From NCBI GenBank assembly GCA_910578845.1, contig CAJTSL010000010.1, forward strand, positions 25,314 to 89,313: a DNA stretch of 64,000 bases, read 5' to 3'. The notes beneath the pieces were generated by a model. That model saw nothing but the letters and a program-made list of their open reading frames with translations, searched no databases and was not told the DNA's origin. The translations under genes were made by a program, and so were the position numbers. Shown here in pieces: positions 43,837 to 52,123 of this stretch (position 1 is the stretch's first letter; every line of letters starts with the position of its first letter). The stretch comes from an uncultured Lachnospiraceae bacterium. GTDB taxonomy: Bacteria; Bacillota; Clostridia; Lachnospirales; Lachnospiraceae.

Positions 43837-45096
43837 ATGGCATTAAGTAAAAAACCAGTGACCGGCATGAAAGATATCCTGCCGGAGGAGATGGAAATCC
43901 GTGATTATGTGATAAGCGTGATCAAGGAGACCTATGCAAGCTATGGATTTACTTCCATGGAAACGCCTTGTGTGGAGAATATAGCGAATTTAAATTGCAA
44001 GGCTGGCGGAGAGAACGAGAAGCTGATTTTCAAGATTTTAAAGCGTGGCGAGAAATTGCGCCTTGCCGAAGCAGAGTCAGAAGGTGACCTGGTAGATGGC
44101 GGATTGCGCTATGATTTGACGGTGCCGTTAGTACGGTATTATTCGAATCATGCAAACGAGCTGCCCTCCCCGTTTAAAGCATTGCAGATAGGCAATGTGT
44201 GGCGCGCCGACAGGCCGCAGAGGGGACGTTACCGCCAGTTTATGCAGTGTGACATTGATATATTGGGGGAAGCATCCAATCTTGCCGAGATAGAGCTGAT
44301 CCTTGCTACGACAACGACGCTTGGTAAACTGGGATTTAAGGATTTCCAAATCCGTATCAATGACAGGCAGATTTTAAAGGCAATGGCTTCTTACAGCGGT
44401 TTTTCAGAAGATGACTATGACAACGTATTCATTATCCTGGACAAAATGGACAAGATAGGATTAGAAGGCGTGCAAGCGGAGCTGTTAGAAGCAGGATATA
44501 CGAATGCGCAGGTGGAGAAGTACCTTGGATTGTTCCGGGATATGGAAGCGTCGGAAGATGCGGTTGCCTATATCATGGATGTCTTAGCGGATATATTGCC
44601 GGAAGGCGTCCGGGAAGGCTTTCAGGAGATTATAGAGAGCGTGGAGGCGACCAAAGGGGACTTTTTCGAGCTTAGATTCGATCCTACGCTGGTACGGGGC
44701 ATGTCCTATTATACGGGTACGATTTTCGAGATCGCCATGCCGGAATTTGGCGGAAGCTGCGGCGGCGGTGGCAGATATGATAAGATGGTCGGAAAGTTTA
44801 CGGGCAATGACGTGGCGGCATGCGGGTTTTCCATCGGTTTCGAGAGGATCATCCTGCTTTTGACAGAGAGCGGCTTTCAGGTGCCCAAAGCCGGTAAGAA
44901 GATAGCTTATCTGATGGAAAAAGGGATCCCGGCGGACATGCTTTGCAAAGTGCTTGCACAGGCGCAGAAAGAGCGCGAGGAGGGCAATCAGATCCTGGTG
45001 GCGCGGATGAATAAGAACAAGAAATTCCAGAAAGAACAGTTGACGGCACAAGGATATGAGGATTTTAAGGAATTTTACAAAGAGCCTTTGAAATAG
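43837..45096 (+). CDS. hisS: Histidyl-tRNA synthetase
   Basis: A 419-aa class II synthetase. The N-terminal motif KPVTGMKDILPEE, motif 2 (FKALQIGNVWRADRPQRGRYRQFMQCDID read in two pieces), LVRGMSYYTGTIFE and GGGGRYDKMVG identify HisS. An upstream ATG at 43816 is in frame, but AGGAG seven bases before 43837 decides the start. It charges tRNA-His. It is followed after 146 bases by aspS, the same order seen in many Firmicutes. Confidence 0.97.
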   Translation: MALSKKPVTGMKDILPEEMEIRDYVISVIKETYASYGFTSMETPCVENIANLNCKAGGENEKLIFKILKRGEKLRLAEAESEGDLVDGGLRYDLTVPLVRYYSNHANELPSPFKALQIGNVWRADRPQRGRYRQFMQCDIDILGEASNLAEIELILATTTTLGKLGFKDFQIRINDRQILKAMASYSGFSEDDYDNVFIILDKMDKIGLEGVQAELLEAGYTNAQVEKYLGLFRDMEASEDAVAYIMDVLADILPEGVREGFQEIIESVEATKGDFFELRFDPTLVRGMSYYTGTIFEIAMPEFGGSCGGGGRYDKMVGKFTGNDVAACGFSIGFERIILLLTESGFQVPKAGKKIAYLMEKGIPADMLCKVLAQAQKEREEGNQILVARMNKNKKFQKEQLTAQGYEDFKEFYKEPLK

Positions 45097-45242
45097 ATAG
45101 GAAATTGCGGAACCAGGCTTTGAGAATTGGACGGTGCACAAATAGAAGCTCCTTCAGAGGGAGTCGCATCTATGGACAAATCGTCGCAGGGTCGTTTTGC
45201 AATCACCTAATTGTAATAGACGATATGAGGAGGAAGAGAACA

Positions 45243-47030
45243 ATGGCTGAGTCGATGAAAGGATGGAAACGCTCCCACCGCTGTGCGGAACTTTCCCTGG
45301 CAAATGTAGGAGAAGAAGTCACAGTAATGGGATGGGTGCAGAAGCAGAGAAATAAAGGCGGCATAATCTTCGTAGATTTAAGGGACCGTTCCGGTATTTT
45401 GCAGATTATTTTCGAAGAGAGCGATTGCGGCGCGGAGAGCTTTGCCAAAGCAGAGAAGATGCGCAGCGAGTTCGTTATTGCCGTGACAGGAAAGGTAGAG
45501 AAACGTTCCGGCGCCGTGAATGAGAATCTGGCGACTGGGGAAATCGAAATACGGGCAAAACAGGCACGTATCCTCTCAGAATCCGAGACACCCCCGTTCC
45601 CGGTAGAAGCGGATTCTAAGACGAAGGAAGAAATACGATTAAAATACCGTTATCTGGATCTGAGAAGACCTGATTTACAGCAGAAAATGATGTTAAGAAG
45701 CAATATTGTCTCAAAGATGAGAGATTTTATGGCAAAGGAAGGCTTCTTAGAGATTGAGACACCGATTTTATGTAAATCTACACCGGAGGGCGCAAGGGAC
45801 TACCTGGTGCCGAGCCGTGTGCATCCTGGGAACTTTTATGCGCTTCCGCAGTCGCCGCAGTTATATAAACAGCTTTTGATGTGTTCAGGGTATGACCGCT
45901 ATTTCCAGATTGCAAAGTGTTTCCGTGACGAGGATTTGCGTGCTGACAGGCAGCCTGAATTCACGCAGGCTGATATGGAGCTGTCTTTTGTGGATGTTGA
46001 GGATGTGATTGAAGTAAATGAGAGACTGCTCCAATATGTATGCAAGGAAGCTATCGGTTTAGACGTACAGTTGCCAATTCCCCGGATGACATGGCGGGAA
46101 GCGATGGAGCGGTTTGGCTCTGATAAGCCGGATACCCGTTTTGGCATGGAACTTGTTAACGTATCGGAGACCGTTGCAGGCTGTGGCTTTGGTGTGTTTA
46201 CTTCGGCATTGGAAAGCGGTGGTTCTGTCAGGGGGATTACCGTCAAAGGACAGGCGGGCATGCCACGTAAGAAAATAGATGCGCTTGTGGATTTTGCGAA
46301 AGGATATGGAGCAAAAGGCCTTGCCTATTTATGCGTACAGGAAGACGGCTCCTATAAGTCATCTTTTGCGAAATTCATGGAGCAGGAAGAAATGGATAAG
46401 CTCGTTGGCGCTATGGGCGGTGAAAAGGGAGATTTACTGTTATTTGCGGCAGATAAGAACGACATTGTATATAATGTGCTTGGCGCCCTCCGTGTGGAGC
46501 TTGGCAAACAGCTTGGGCTGATTGACGAATCTAAGTTCCATTTCCTCTGGGTAGTGGAGTTCCCGCTCTTAGAGTGGAGCGAAGAAGAAAACCGCTTCAT
46601 GGCGAAGCACCATCCCTTTACGATGCCGATGGAAGAAGACTGGCAATATATTGATTCCGATCCGGGTCGCGTACGTGCGAAAGCATATGATATCGTGTTA
46701 AACGGTGTAGAACTTGGCGGAGGCTCTGTGAGGATCCATCAGAACGATATCCAGGAGAAAATGTTTGAAGTGCTTGGCTTCACGAAAGAACAGGCTTGGG
46801 AACAGTTCGGATTTTTATTGAATGCATTCCAGTACGGTGTGCCGCCGCACGCAGGACTAGCTTATGGCCTTGACCGTTTCGTGATGTTGCTTGTGCACGC
46901 GGATAATATCCGGGAAGTGATTGCTTTCCCGAAGATCAAAGATGCTTCCTGTCTGATGACACAGGCGCCGGGCACGGTGGATGAGAAGCAGTTAGAAGAA
47001 CTAGAGATAGCGCTTATAAAGCAGCAGTGA
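45243..47030 (+). CDS. aspS: Aspartyl-tRNA synthetase
   Basis: A 595-aa bacterial-type AspRS: N-terminal OB-fold anticodon domain (VTVMGWVQKQRNKGGIIFVDLRD in two pieces), class II motif 2 (YFQIAKCFRDEDLRADRQPEFTQ), the bacterial GAD insertion (about 290-420), and motif 3 (GLAYGLDRFVMLL). Frames further upstream are open, but AGGAGGAAGAG seven bases before the ATG at 45243 decides the start. It charges tRNA-Asp. The 146-bp gap after hisS shows no recognisable regulatory RNA. Confidence 0.97.
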   Translation: MAESMKGWKRSHRCAELSLANVGEEVTVMGWVQKQRNKGGIIFVDLRDRSGILQIIFEESDCGAESFAKAEKMRSEFVIAVTGKVEKRSGAVNENLATGEIEIRAKQARILSESETPPFPVEADSKTKEEIRLKYRYLDLRRPDLQQKMMLRSNIVSKMRDFMAKEGFLEIETPILCKSTPEGARDYLVPSRVHPGNFYALPQSPQLYKQLLMCSGYDRYFQIAKCFRDEDLRADRQPEFTQADMELSFVDVEDVIEVNERLLQYVCKEAIGLDVQLPIPRMTWREAMERFGSDKPDTRFGMELVNVSETVAGCGFGVFTSALESGGSVRGITVKGQAGMPRKKIDALVDFAKGYGAKGLAYLCVQEDGSYKSSFAKFMEQEEMDKLVGAMGGEKGDLLLFAADKNDIVYNVLGALRVELGKQLGLIDESKFHFLWVVEFPLLEWSEEENRFMAKHHPFTMPMEEDWQYIDSDPGRVRAKAYDIVLNGVELGGGSVRIHQNDIQEKMFEVLGFTKEQAWEQFGFLLNAFQYGVPPHAGLAYGLDRFVMLLVHADNIREVIAFPKIKDASCLMTQAPGTVDEKQLEELEIALIKQQ

Positions 47031-47055
47031 GATAGAAAGGCAAGGTGGAAGCAGG

Positions 47056-47298
47056 ATGGGATTACAGAATCCAACAGCCATTTTTCAGATGATGAATTTG
47101 TGGAACAGATTTAAGGAGAATCATCCGAAGTTCCCGAAGTTCATGGGAGCAGTTTACCAAAATGGCCTGAAAGAGGGTTCCATTGTGGAAATCAATGTGA
47201 CGACGGCGGATGGACAGAGCCTGAATTCTAATTTGAGAATCAGCGCTTCGGATATGGAATTGATTGCGCAGCTAAAAGAACTTGTCATGAAGCCATAA
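47056..47298 (+). CDS. Small hypothetical protein
   Basis: An 80-aa protein beginning MGLQNPTAIFQMMNLWNRFKENHP, with a C-terminal part (ISASDMELIAQLKELVMKP) that could form a helix. It is soluble and contains no Cys. GGAAGCAGG lies before the ATG, and it sits 25 bases after aspS, so it is probably cotranscribed with the synthetase genes. I recall similar short proteins in Lachnospiraceae but know no function. Confidence 0.7.
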   Translation: MGLQNPTAIFQMMNLWNRFKENHPKFPKFMGAVYQNGLKEGSIVEINVTTADGQSLNSNLRISASDMELIAQLKELVMKP

Positions 47299-47315
47299 GA
47301 AAATAGCATATTCAA

Positions 47316-47346
47316 TTGTTAACTAGAAAGAAAAATAGGTTGACAA
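47316..47346. promoter_or_regulatory. BirA operator upstream of bioY
   Basis: TTGTTAACT, 13 bases, GGTTGACAA. This agrees with the Firmicute BirA operator (TTGTTAACC-N13-GGTTAACAA type). It overlaps the -35 box of the bioY promoter, so biotin-loaded BirA would block transcription. Confidence 0.85.
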
Positions 47347-47368
47347 ACTATAAAACCCCTTTTATACT
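47340..47368 (+). promoter_or_regulatory. Sigma-A promoter of bioY
   Basis: TTGACA (47340-47345), a 17-base spacer and TATACT (47363-47368). Transcription should begin near 47375. Confidence 0.85.
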
Positions 47369-47417
47369 ATAGAAGAATTGGATAATCGTTATCCAAATAC
47401 GATAGAAAAGGGGTTTT
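47352..47417 (+). promoter_or_regulatory. Read-through hairpin that would bury the bioY ribosome-binding site
   Basis: AAAACCCCTTTT (47352-47363) and AAAAGGGGTTTT (47406-47417) are perfect inverted copies flanking TTGGATAA-TCG-TTATCCAA (about 47378-47396), itself a perfect dyad. The left arm lies in the promoter, so only RNA read through from the aspS side would form the outer hairpin and hide the AAGGGG site before bioY. RNA from the bioY promoter would keep the inner hairpin only. Confidence 0.55.
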
Positions 47418-48020
47418 ATGATAATGAGTGAAACAACGAAGCAATTAAGCCGTGAAGCAATGACCAAAGACGGAAAGGAAAAGGGAGGAAAAGCCGCGAC
47501 GAGGGATATTGTCTGTGTGGGGATGTTTGCGGCAGTCCTGGCAGTCCTATCGCAGATCTCGATCCCAATGCCTTCTGGCGTGCCAGTTACGTTGCAGACT
47601 TTCGCAGTGGCGTTGACAGGCGTGGTGCTGGCGTGGAAGCTCGGATTAGCGAGCACGCTAGTGTATATTCTATTAGGTGCGATTGGCGTGCCAGTGTTTG
47701 CCGGATTCTCTGGGGGCATCCAGGTGTTGGTAAATTATACCGGTGGCTTCATATGGGGATTTCTTGCAATGACATTGCTATGCGGGATTGGTATTTGTAT
47801 GAAAAATAAGATACTAGGCATCCTGCTTGGCATGGTAGGGCTCGCTGTCTGTCATCTATTTGGCACCATACAGTTTATGATCGTGATGCATATGGGAATT
47901 GGGGAGTCGTTCCTGCTTGCTTCAGCGCCCTATATTCTGAAAGATGTCATCTCCGTGCTCCTTGCGTTTATGGTCGGTACGCAAATACGGACGCGCCTTT
48001 TGAAGGCAGGGCTGTTATGA
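47418..48020 (+). CDS. bioY: Biotin transporter BioY
   Basis: A 200-aa membrane protein, the substrate-binding S component of ECF biotin uptake. An N-terminal polar stretch of about 25 residues precedes six hydrophobic segments, with VFAGFSGGIQVLVNYTGGFIWGF carrying the family signature (read as GFSGG and TGGF around residue 95-110). No ECF energising genes adjoin, so it would use a shared module encoded elsewhere. The BirA operator upstream supports the assignment. Start is ATG 47418 or 47424. The stop overlaps the DUF1284 gene by four bases. Confidence 0.95.
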   Translation: MIMSETTKQLSREAMTKDGKEKGGKAATRDIVCVGMFAAVLAVLSQISIPMPSGVPVTLQTFAVALTGVVLAWKLGLASTLVYILLGAIGVPVFAGFSGGIQVLVNYTGGFIWGFLAMTLLCGIGICMKNKILGILLGMVGLAVCHLFGTIQFMIVMHMGIGESFLLASAPYILKDVISVLLAFMVGTQIRTRLLKAGLL

Positions 48021-48445
48021 TGCGGCTCCGTGTCCATCACCTTCTATGCAGCGCTTTATATACCGGTTATGGTTATAGTGAGGATTTCTGCAAGAATATG
48101 CAGACAGTAGTGGAGCGCCTATGGGGAGAGGATGTGTTAGAAGGTGAAGAGGTAGAGCTGGTAATATCCCCGGATGCCATTTGTAAGGAATGCCCGAATC
48201 TGACGGCAGAGGGATGTAGCCTGGATCATAATAACGTTGTCTCGAAAGACGCAAGCCTTGCAGGGAAATTGTCGCTTACAACGGGCAGAAGCTATGTAAT
48301 TTCAGAATTATTGCAGCATGTTGCAAAGAATCTGACAGAAGAGGCTTTTGAGAAGTCTTGTCATAATTGTGAATGGTATGCAAAAGGTCTTTGCCGTTAT
48401 GAAATGTTAGCGGAAAAATATCAAAAAAGGTGGCTGACAGTCTGA
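48017..48445 (+). CDS. DUF1284 cysteine-rich protein
   Basis: A 142-aa protein of the DUF1284 group: an N-terminal RVHHLLCSALYTG, a central CKECPNLTAEGC and a C-terminal CHNCEWYAKGLC, giving at least seven cysteines and one conserved His pair that could bind a metal or an iron-sulfur cluster. Its ATG overlaps the bioY stop (ATGA), so it is translated with bioY and falls under the same BirA control. A role in biotin or cofactor handling is possible but not established. The stop codon lies in the loop of a terminator. Confidence 0.8.
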   Translation: MMRLRVHHLLCSALYTGYGYSEDFCKNMQTVVERLWGEDVLEGEEVELVISPDAICKECPNLTAEGCSLDHNNVVSKDASLAGKLSLTTGRSYVISELLQHVAKNLTEEAFEKSCHNCEWYAKGLCRYEMLAEKYQKRWLTV

Positions 48446-48461
48446 CTGCCAGTCATTTTTT
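48431..48461 (+). terminator. Terminator overlapping the end of the DUF1284 gene
   Basis: TGGCTGACAG and CTGCCAGTCA pair with one mismatch and one G-U around TCTGA, followed by TTTTTT. The stop codon of the upstream gene is within it. Confidence 0.7.
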
Positions 48462-48559
48462 CTTATTTGCGCTGTATTCCTACTTTCCCAATCTTCAAAA
48501 GTCTGCTATACTAATGACAGTTTCCAAAGAAAATGATAATTAAAGGAGCATCAGGAAAA

Positions 48560-49498
48560 ATGCCAGATAACAGCCAGTTAGACAAGATAGATAACAGTCA
48601 GTTAGAAGCGCTGATTGTAGAATTCTTAAAATCTAAAAATAACGAATCTTTCATAAAGATAATGGAGCAGCTTGAAAAGTCTGTCGTCTATTTGCCAGCA
48701 ATGATGCCAGAGAACCTGGATCAGGAGACGATGGAATCCTTGAAGACCGGAAAAGGCATTAAGCTGCCTAAAGATGCAAAAGTAGTCCCTTGTTTATTGA
48801 AGAAAGAAAACGGGGAGCAGGCGCTGCCAGTATTTTCTATGCCAAAACATATCCCGCCGGAAAGACGGAGCCCGGCGCTTATGGCGTTGCCGTTTTTCAC
48901 CTGTGTTTCCATGGCGATGGCTAATGCCGGGAAAGTCAGCGCGATCGTATTGAACCCGTTTACGAATAATATTATATTGCCGCCCCAGATTTTGGAGGTG
49001 GCGCAGAAGAGGAGCAAGATGGCGCAGATGAAGACGGTAAAGCTGACGGAAGCGCAGTTTCATCAGTTTGCGCAGGGGAGGGTCGCATATGAGCTTTTAC
49101 CGGTTTTCCTGCATGAGAAGCAGCTAGAAGGGTTAGAGAAGCTACAGTCAGAAGAAGGGAAATTTTTCCTCGCCCTCTATGCGTCTATTTATCCGAAAGA
49201 GTTAAAAGTCCCTTATGGAGAAGATGATTTTTCGCTGATGACGCTAAATGTGACAGACAACCTACAATTGACGAGAATCGACATGCCGGAGAGGAACGCT
49301 GCGAAAGGCACATGTGTGCGTATTTATGTAGTTTTTAAAAGAGATGCCCAACAAATCGAGTACTATACGATTGAAATGACAGAGAGCGGGACGGCGATCG
49401 GTAAAGTATATGCTGACAGAAAGCATGAAATCATAGAAGAAGCGCCTGATAACGGCGCGGAGATAGAGACAATCATGAATCTTGCGTCTGGCGTTTAG
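48560..49498 (+). CDS. SseB-like protein
   Basis: A 312-aa soluble protein. The first half follows the SseB N-terminal pattern (LEALIVEFLKSKNNESFIKIMEQLEKSVVYLPAM read in pieces; LPVFSMPKHIP; AIVLNPFTNNIILP); the second half is a further domain I cannot name (about 180-312). Many Lachnospiraceae have such proteins of unknown role. ATG at 48533 would add nine residues, but AAGGAG and AGGAAAA lie just ahead of 48560. A -10 box TATACT at 48507-48512 with a weak -35 (TTTCCC) provides its promoter. Confidence 0.72.
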   Translation: MPDNSQLDKIDNSQLEALIVEFLKSKNNESFIKIMEQLEKSVVYLPAMMPENLDQETMESLKTGKGIKLPKDAKVVPCLLKKENGEQALPVFSMPKHIPPERRSPALMALPFFTCVSMAMANAGKVSAIVLNPFTNNIILPPQILEVAQKRSKMAQMKTVKLTEAQFHQFAQGRVAYELLPVFLHEKQLEGLEKLQSEEGKFFLALYASIYPKELKVPYGEDDFSLMTLNVTDNLQLTRIDMPERNAAKGTCVRIYVVFKRDAQQIEYYTIEMTESGTAIGKVYADRKHEIIEEAPDNGAEIETIMNLASGV

Positions 49499-49520
49499 AA
49501 TGCCTGAGAGATGCCAGGTA

Positions 49521-49580
49521 AGCCTTACTGTTTCTTCGGAAATAAAATCCGGATGAAAACAGCAAGGCTTTTCTTTTTCT
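49521..49580 (+). terminator. Intrinsic terminator after the SseB-like gene
   Basis: AGCCTTACTGTTT and AAACAGCAAGGCT pair with one mismatch, with an inner CGGA/TCCG arm, followed by a T-rich run. Confidence 0.8.
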
Positions 49581-49698
49581 TTCTTTTTTCCTTAAGAATT
49601 TCTTTCGTTTTTTATCCGCATCATTTTCCATTTTATTGATTAGCATATAGATACAAACTCTTGCTAGGTGAAAAACCGCGCAGAATCGAGGTGACAAT

Positions 49699-50214
49699 AT
49701 GACGTTGGATACATTGACATTTTATTTCACCACATATGGTGGGATCGCTATTTTTATTATCGTGCTGTTGGAATATATGAATATGCCAGGATTTCCGGCA
49801 GGCGTGATCATGCCGTTAGCAGGTGTATGGGCGGCGAAAGGCAATATACATTTTGCGGTAGTCATGTTGATTACTTTGGCGGCGGGAGTGTTAGGAAGCT
49901 GGATTTTATATTTTCTTGGACGCATGGGCGGGAATCTCTTGCTGGAAAAATATGTAAGGAAATTCCCGAAGCAGAGGGCGGCGATAGAACGGAACTTTGA
50001 CTTGATAAGAGAAAAGGGTTTTTTCGGCATTTTCCTAAGCAAGCTCCTTCCTATGGTGCGGACACTGATTTCGATCCCTGCGGGAGTGCTGAAGATGAAT
50101 TTCATGAAATATACAATCAGTTCCGCGCTTGGCGTCTTTCTATGGAACTTGGTGTTCGTAGGAGCCGGTTATCTGCTGGGTGATACGGTTTTTGCATATC
50201 TGGCGATCACTTAA
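49699..50214 (+). CDS. DedA family membrane protein
   Basis: A 171-aa polytopic protein of the DedA/VTT family, with the acidic MPGFPAGVIMPLAG region after the first segment, the LGRMGGN turn, and FLSKLLPMVRTLISIPAGVLKM, whose Arg and Pro are the family hallmark. DedA proteins act as lipid scramblases or flippases, including for undecaprenyl phosphate in some bacteria. An AGGTGAC sequence provides a weak ribosome-binding site. It is followed by a glycosyltransferase after 29 bases, which fits cell-envelope work. Confidence 0.9.
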   Translation: MTLDTLTFYFTTYGGIAIFIIVLLEYMNMPGFPAGVIMPLAGVWAAKGNIHFAVVMLITLAAGVLGSWILYFLGRMGGNLLLEKYVRKFPKQRAAIERNFDLIREKGFFGIFLSKLLPMVRTLISIPAGVLKMNFMKYTISSALGVFLWNLVFVGAGYLLGDTVFAYLAIT

Positions 50215-50243
50215 TGGCTGTACAAGGAGAAAGGAGAAAGAGA

Positions 50244-51437
50244 ATGAAAATTGCAATGATGACAAATAGCTATCGGCCATATACCGCTGGTGTGCCTGTT
50301 TCTATAGAGCGCCTGAGCAAAGGCTTGCAGGCCAACGGGCATGAGGTAGTCGTGTTCGCCCCAAGCTATGAAGGACAGGGAACCGAAGCGGATGTCGTAC
50401 GGTATCGTTCCCTGATCAAAGGGATTGCGAATGGCTTTTCTGTGCCGGACATGATGGATGTGAGGATAGAGAAGGCGTTCCGGGAAGGCAAGTATGATGT
50501 CATACATGTGCATCATCCGATGCTCATCGGAAATACGGCGCTATATTTATCACGCAAATATGATGTGCCTCTCTGTTTTACCTACCATACAAGATATGAG
50601 CAGTATCTGCATTATATGAAAGCCTCTTTTTTAAAGCAGGTTATCCCTAGTTATGTAAACTATTATACGAAGCGTTGTGATATGGTCTTCGTACCGACCC
50701 CGTCCATGAAGGCTTATCTGGAAGAGATCGGTAGTGAGGCCAACATAGCGGTACTGCCAACGGGCATAGCGACAGAGGGGTTTGAGGCGGATGCTATGGA
50801 AGCAGCAAGGCTCCGCGAGGAGCTGCTTGGACAGAAATCATATTTATTCTGCACCGTTGCCAGATTGGCGAAGGAGAAGAATATAGAATTCTTATTTCGT
50901 GCGCTTGCCAGAAGAAAGCGTACAAGGGGGGCGGACTTTCGGCTCGTGCTGATCGGGGAAGGACCGTATGAGCAGTATTTGAAGGAATTTGCACGACAAC
51001 AGAATTTAGAGGAAGAAGTCCTTTTCATCGGCAAGGTTGCGAATGAGGAAATCAAAAATTATTGTAAAGCTGCGGATTTATTTTTGTTCTCGTCGCTCTC
51101 TGAGACACAGGGGATCGTACTGCTTGAGGCGATGGCAGCGGCGCTGCCAGTATTGGCGCTTAAGGCGTCCGGTGTCCGGGATATTGTGGTAAATGGCCGG
51201 AATGGATTTATGACGAATGTGTCGGAAATAGAGTATGAAAGCCGGTTACAGGCGCTTTTGCTCCAGGATAGAAGCTATCTGGAACAAGGCGCCATAGAAA
51301 CCGCGAGACAATATGAGGTACAGGAAATTGCGAAATGGGCGGCTGTTTATTATAATATAGCTATACAAAGCCACAGGCAATTGATCCGATGTGGAGAGAC
51401 AGGAGGAAAAGCAGCTTGGAAGCATTTCATATTCTAA
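50244..51437 (+). CDS. GT4 family glycosyltransferase
   Basis: A 397-aa GT-B enzyme: N-terminal MTNSYRPYTAGVPVSIERLS with the Gly-rich loop, HVHHPMLIG, FTYHTRYEQY, and C-terminal nucleotide-sugar site LFLFSSLSETQGIVLLEAMAA (E-x7-E, read in pieces). These match GT4 diglucosyl- or galactosyl-diacylglycerol synthases and related transferases. An upstream in-frame ATG at 50214 is ignored because AAAGGAGAAAG precedes 50244. It overlaps the response regulator by 22 bases, so the four genes from DedA to the sensor kinase form one packed operon. Glycolipid synthesis is likely but the product is unproven. Confidence 0.9.
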   Translation: MKIAMMTNSYRPYTAGVPVSIERLSKGLQANGHEVVVFAPSYEGQGTEADVVRYRSLIKGIANGFSVPDMMDVRIEKAFREGKYDVIHVHHPMLIGNTALYLSRKYDVPLCFTYHTRYEQYLHYMKASFLKQVIPSYVNYYTKRCDMVFVPTPSMKAYLEEIGSEANIAVLPTGIATEGFEADAMEAARLREELLGQKSYLFCTVARLAKEKNIEFLFRALARRKRTRGADFRLVLIGEGPYEQYLKEFARQQNLEEEVLFIGKVANEEIKNYCKAADLFLFSSLSETQGIVLLEAMAAALPVLALKASGVRDIVVNGRNGFMTNVSEIEYESRLQALLLQDRSYLEQGAIETARQYEVQEIAKWAAVYYNIAIQSHRQLIRCGETGGKAAWKHFIF

Positions 51438-52123
51438 TCGTAGAGGATGATAAAGAAATTCGGGAAGGAATTGAGATTTACCTAAAAAACCAGGGGTATC
51501 AAGTATCACAGGCGGCAGATGGCATAGAGGGACTAGAACAGATTGAGGCAAAACAGATCCACCTTGCGATTGTGGATGTGATGATGCCACGCATGGATGG
51601 GATCACGATGATGATGAAGGTCAGGGAGAGAGGATATGATTTCCCTGTCATTATGTTATCGGCAAAATCTGAGGAAGTGGATAAAATCATGGGATTGAAT
51701 ATGGGGGCAGACGATTATGTGACCAAACCATTTACGACAATGGAGCTGTTAGCAAGAATCAATTCCCATCTCCGCCGTTACCGTAAATATTTGGAAGCGG
51801 TAGATGGCAGGCAGGACAATGAGAAAATTTTTACCATAGGAGGCTTGGAGCTGAATGAGGAAACGGTGGAGGTGACAGTAGACGGAAACCCTGTCAAGCT
51901 GACCCCGTTAGAATTCAAGATACTTTTGCTGCTGATGAAAAACCCGGGGAGAGTATTTTCTGCGGAAGAGATATATGAGCGCGTCTGGAACGAACAGGCG
52001 ATCAATACAGATACGATTATGGTACATATCAGGAGGATTCGGGAGAAAATAGAAATTAACCCGAAAGAGCCAAAATATTTAAAGGTGGTGTGGGGCGTTG
52101 GATATAAAATTGAAAAATGGTAA
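51416..52123 (+). CDS. OmpR/PhoB-type response regulator
   Basis: A 235-aa regulator: REC domain with VEDD (near 9-12), phospho-acceptor in AIVDVMMPRMDG, VTKPF, and a C-terminal winged helix with LTPLEFKILLLLMKNPGRVFSAEEIYERVW (read in pieces) and a VVWGVGYKIEKW end. The longer open frame from 51389 has no ribosome-binding site; AGGAGG eight bases before a TTG at 51416 decides the start. It overlaps the glycosyltransferase by 22 bases and the sensor kinase by 26. It should bind DNA and act with that kinase, perhaps on envelope genes. Confidence 0.92.
   Translation: MEAFHILIVEDDKEIREGIEIYLKNQGYQVSQAADGIEGLEQIEAKQIHLAIVDVMMPRMDGITMMMKVRERGYDFPVIMLSAKSEEVDKIMGLNMGADDYVTKPFTTMELLARINSHLRRYRKYLEAVDGRQDNEKIFTIGGLELNEETVEVTVDGNPVKLTPLEFKILLLLMKNPGRVFSAEEIYERVWNEQAINTDTIMVHIRRIREKIEINPKEPKYLKVVWGVGYKIEKW

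Noticed and set aside
49473..49697. Minus-strand frame of 74 codons after the SseB-like gene
   Set aside because: Lys/Arg-rich run produced by the T-rich terminator region; no ribosome-binding site.
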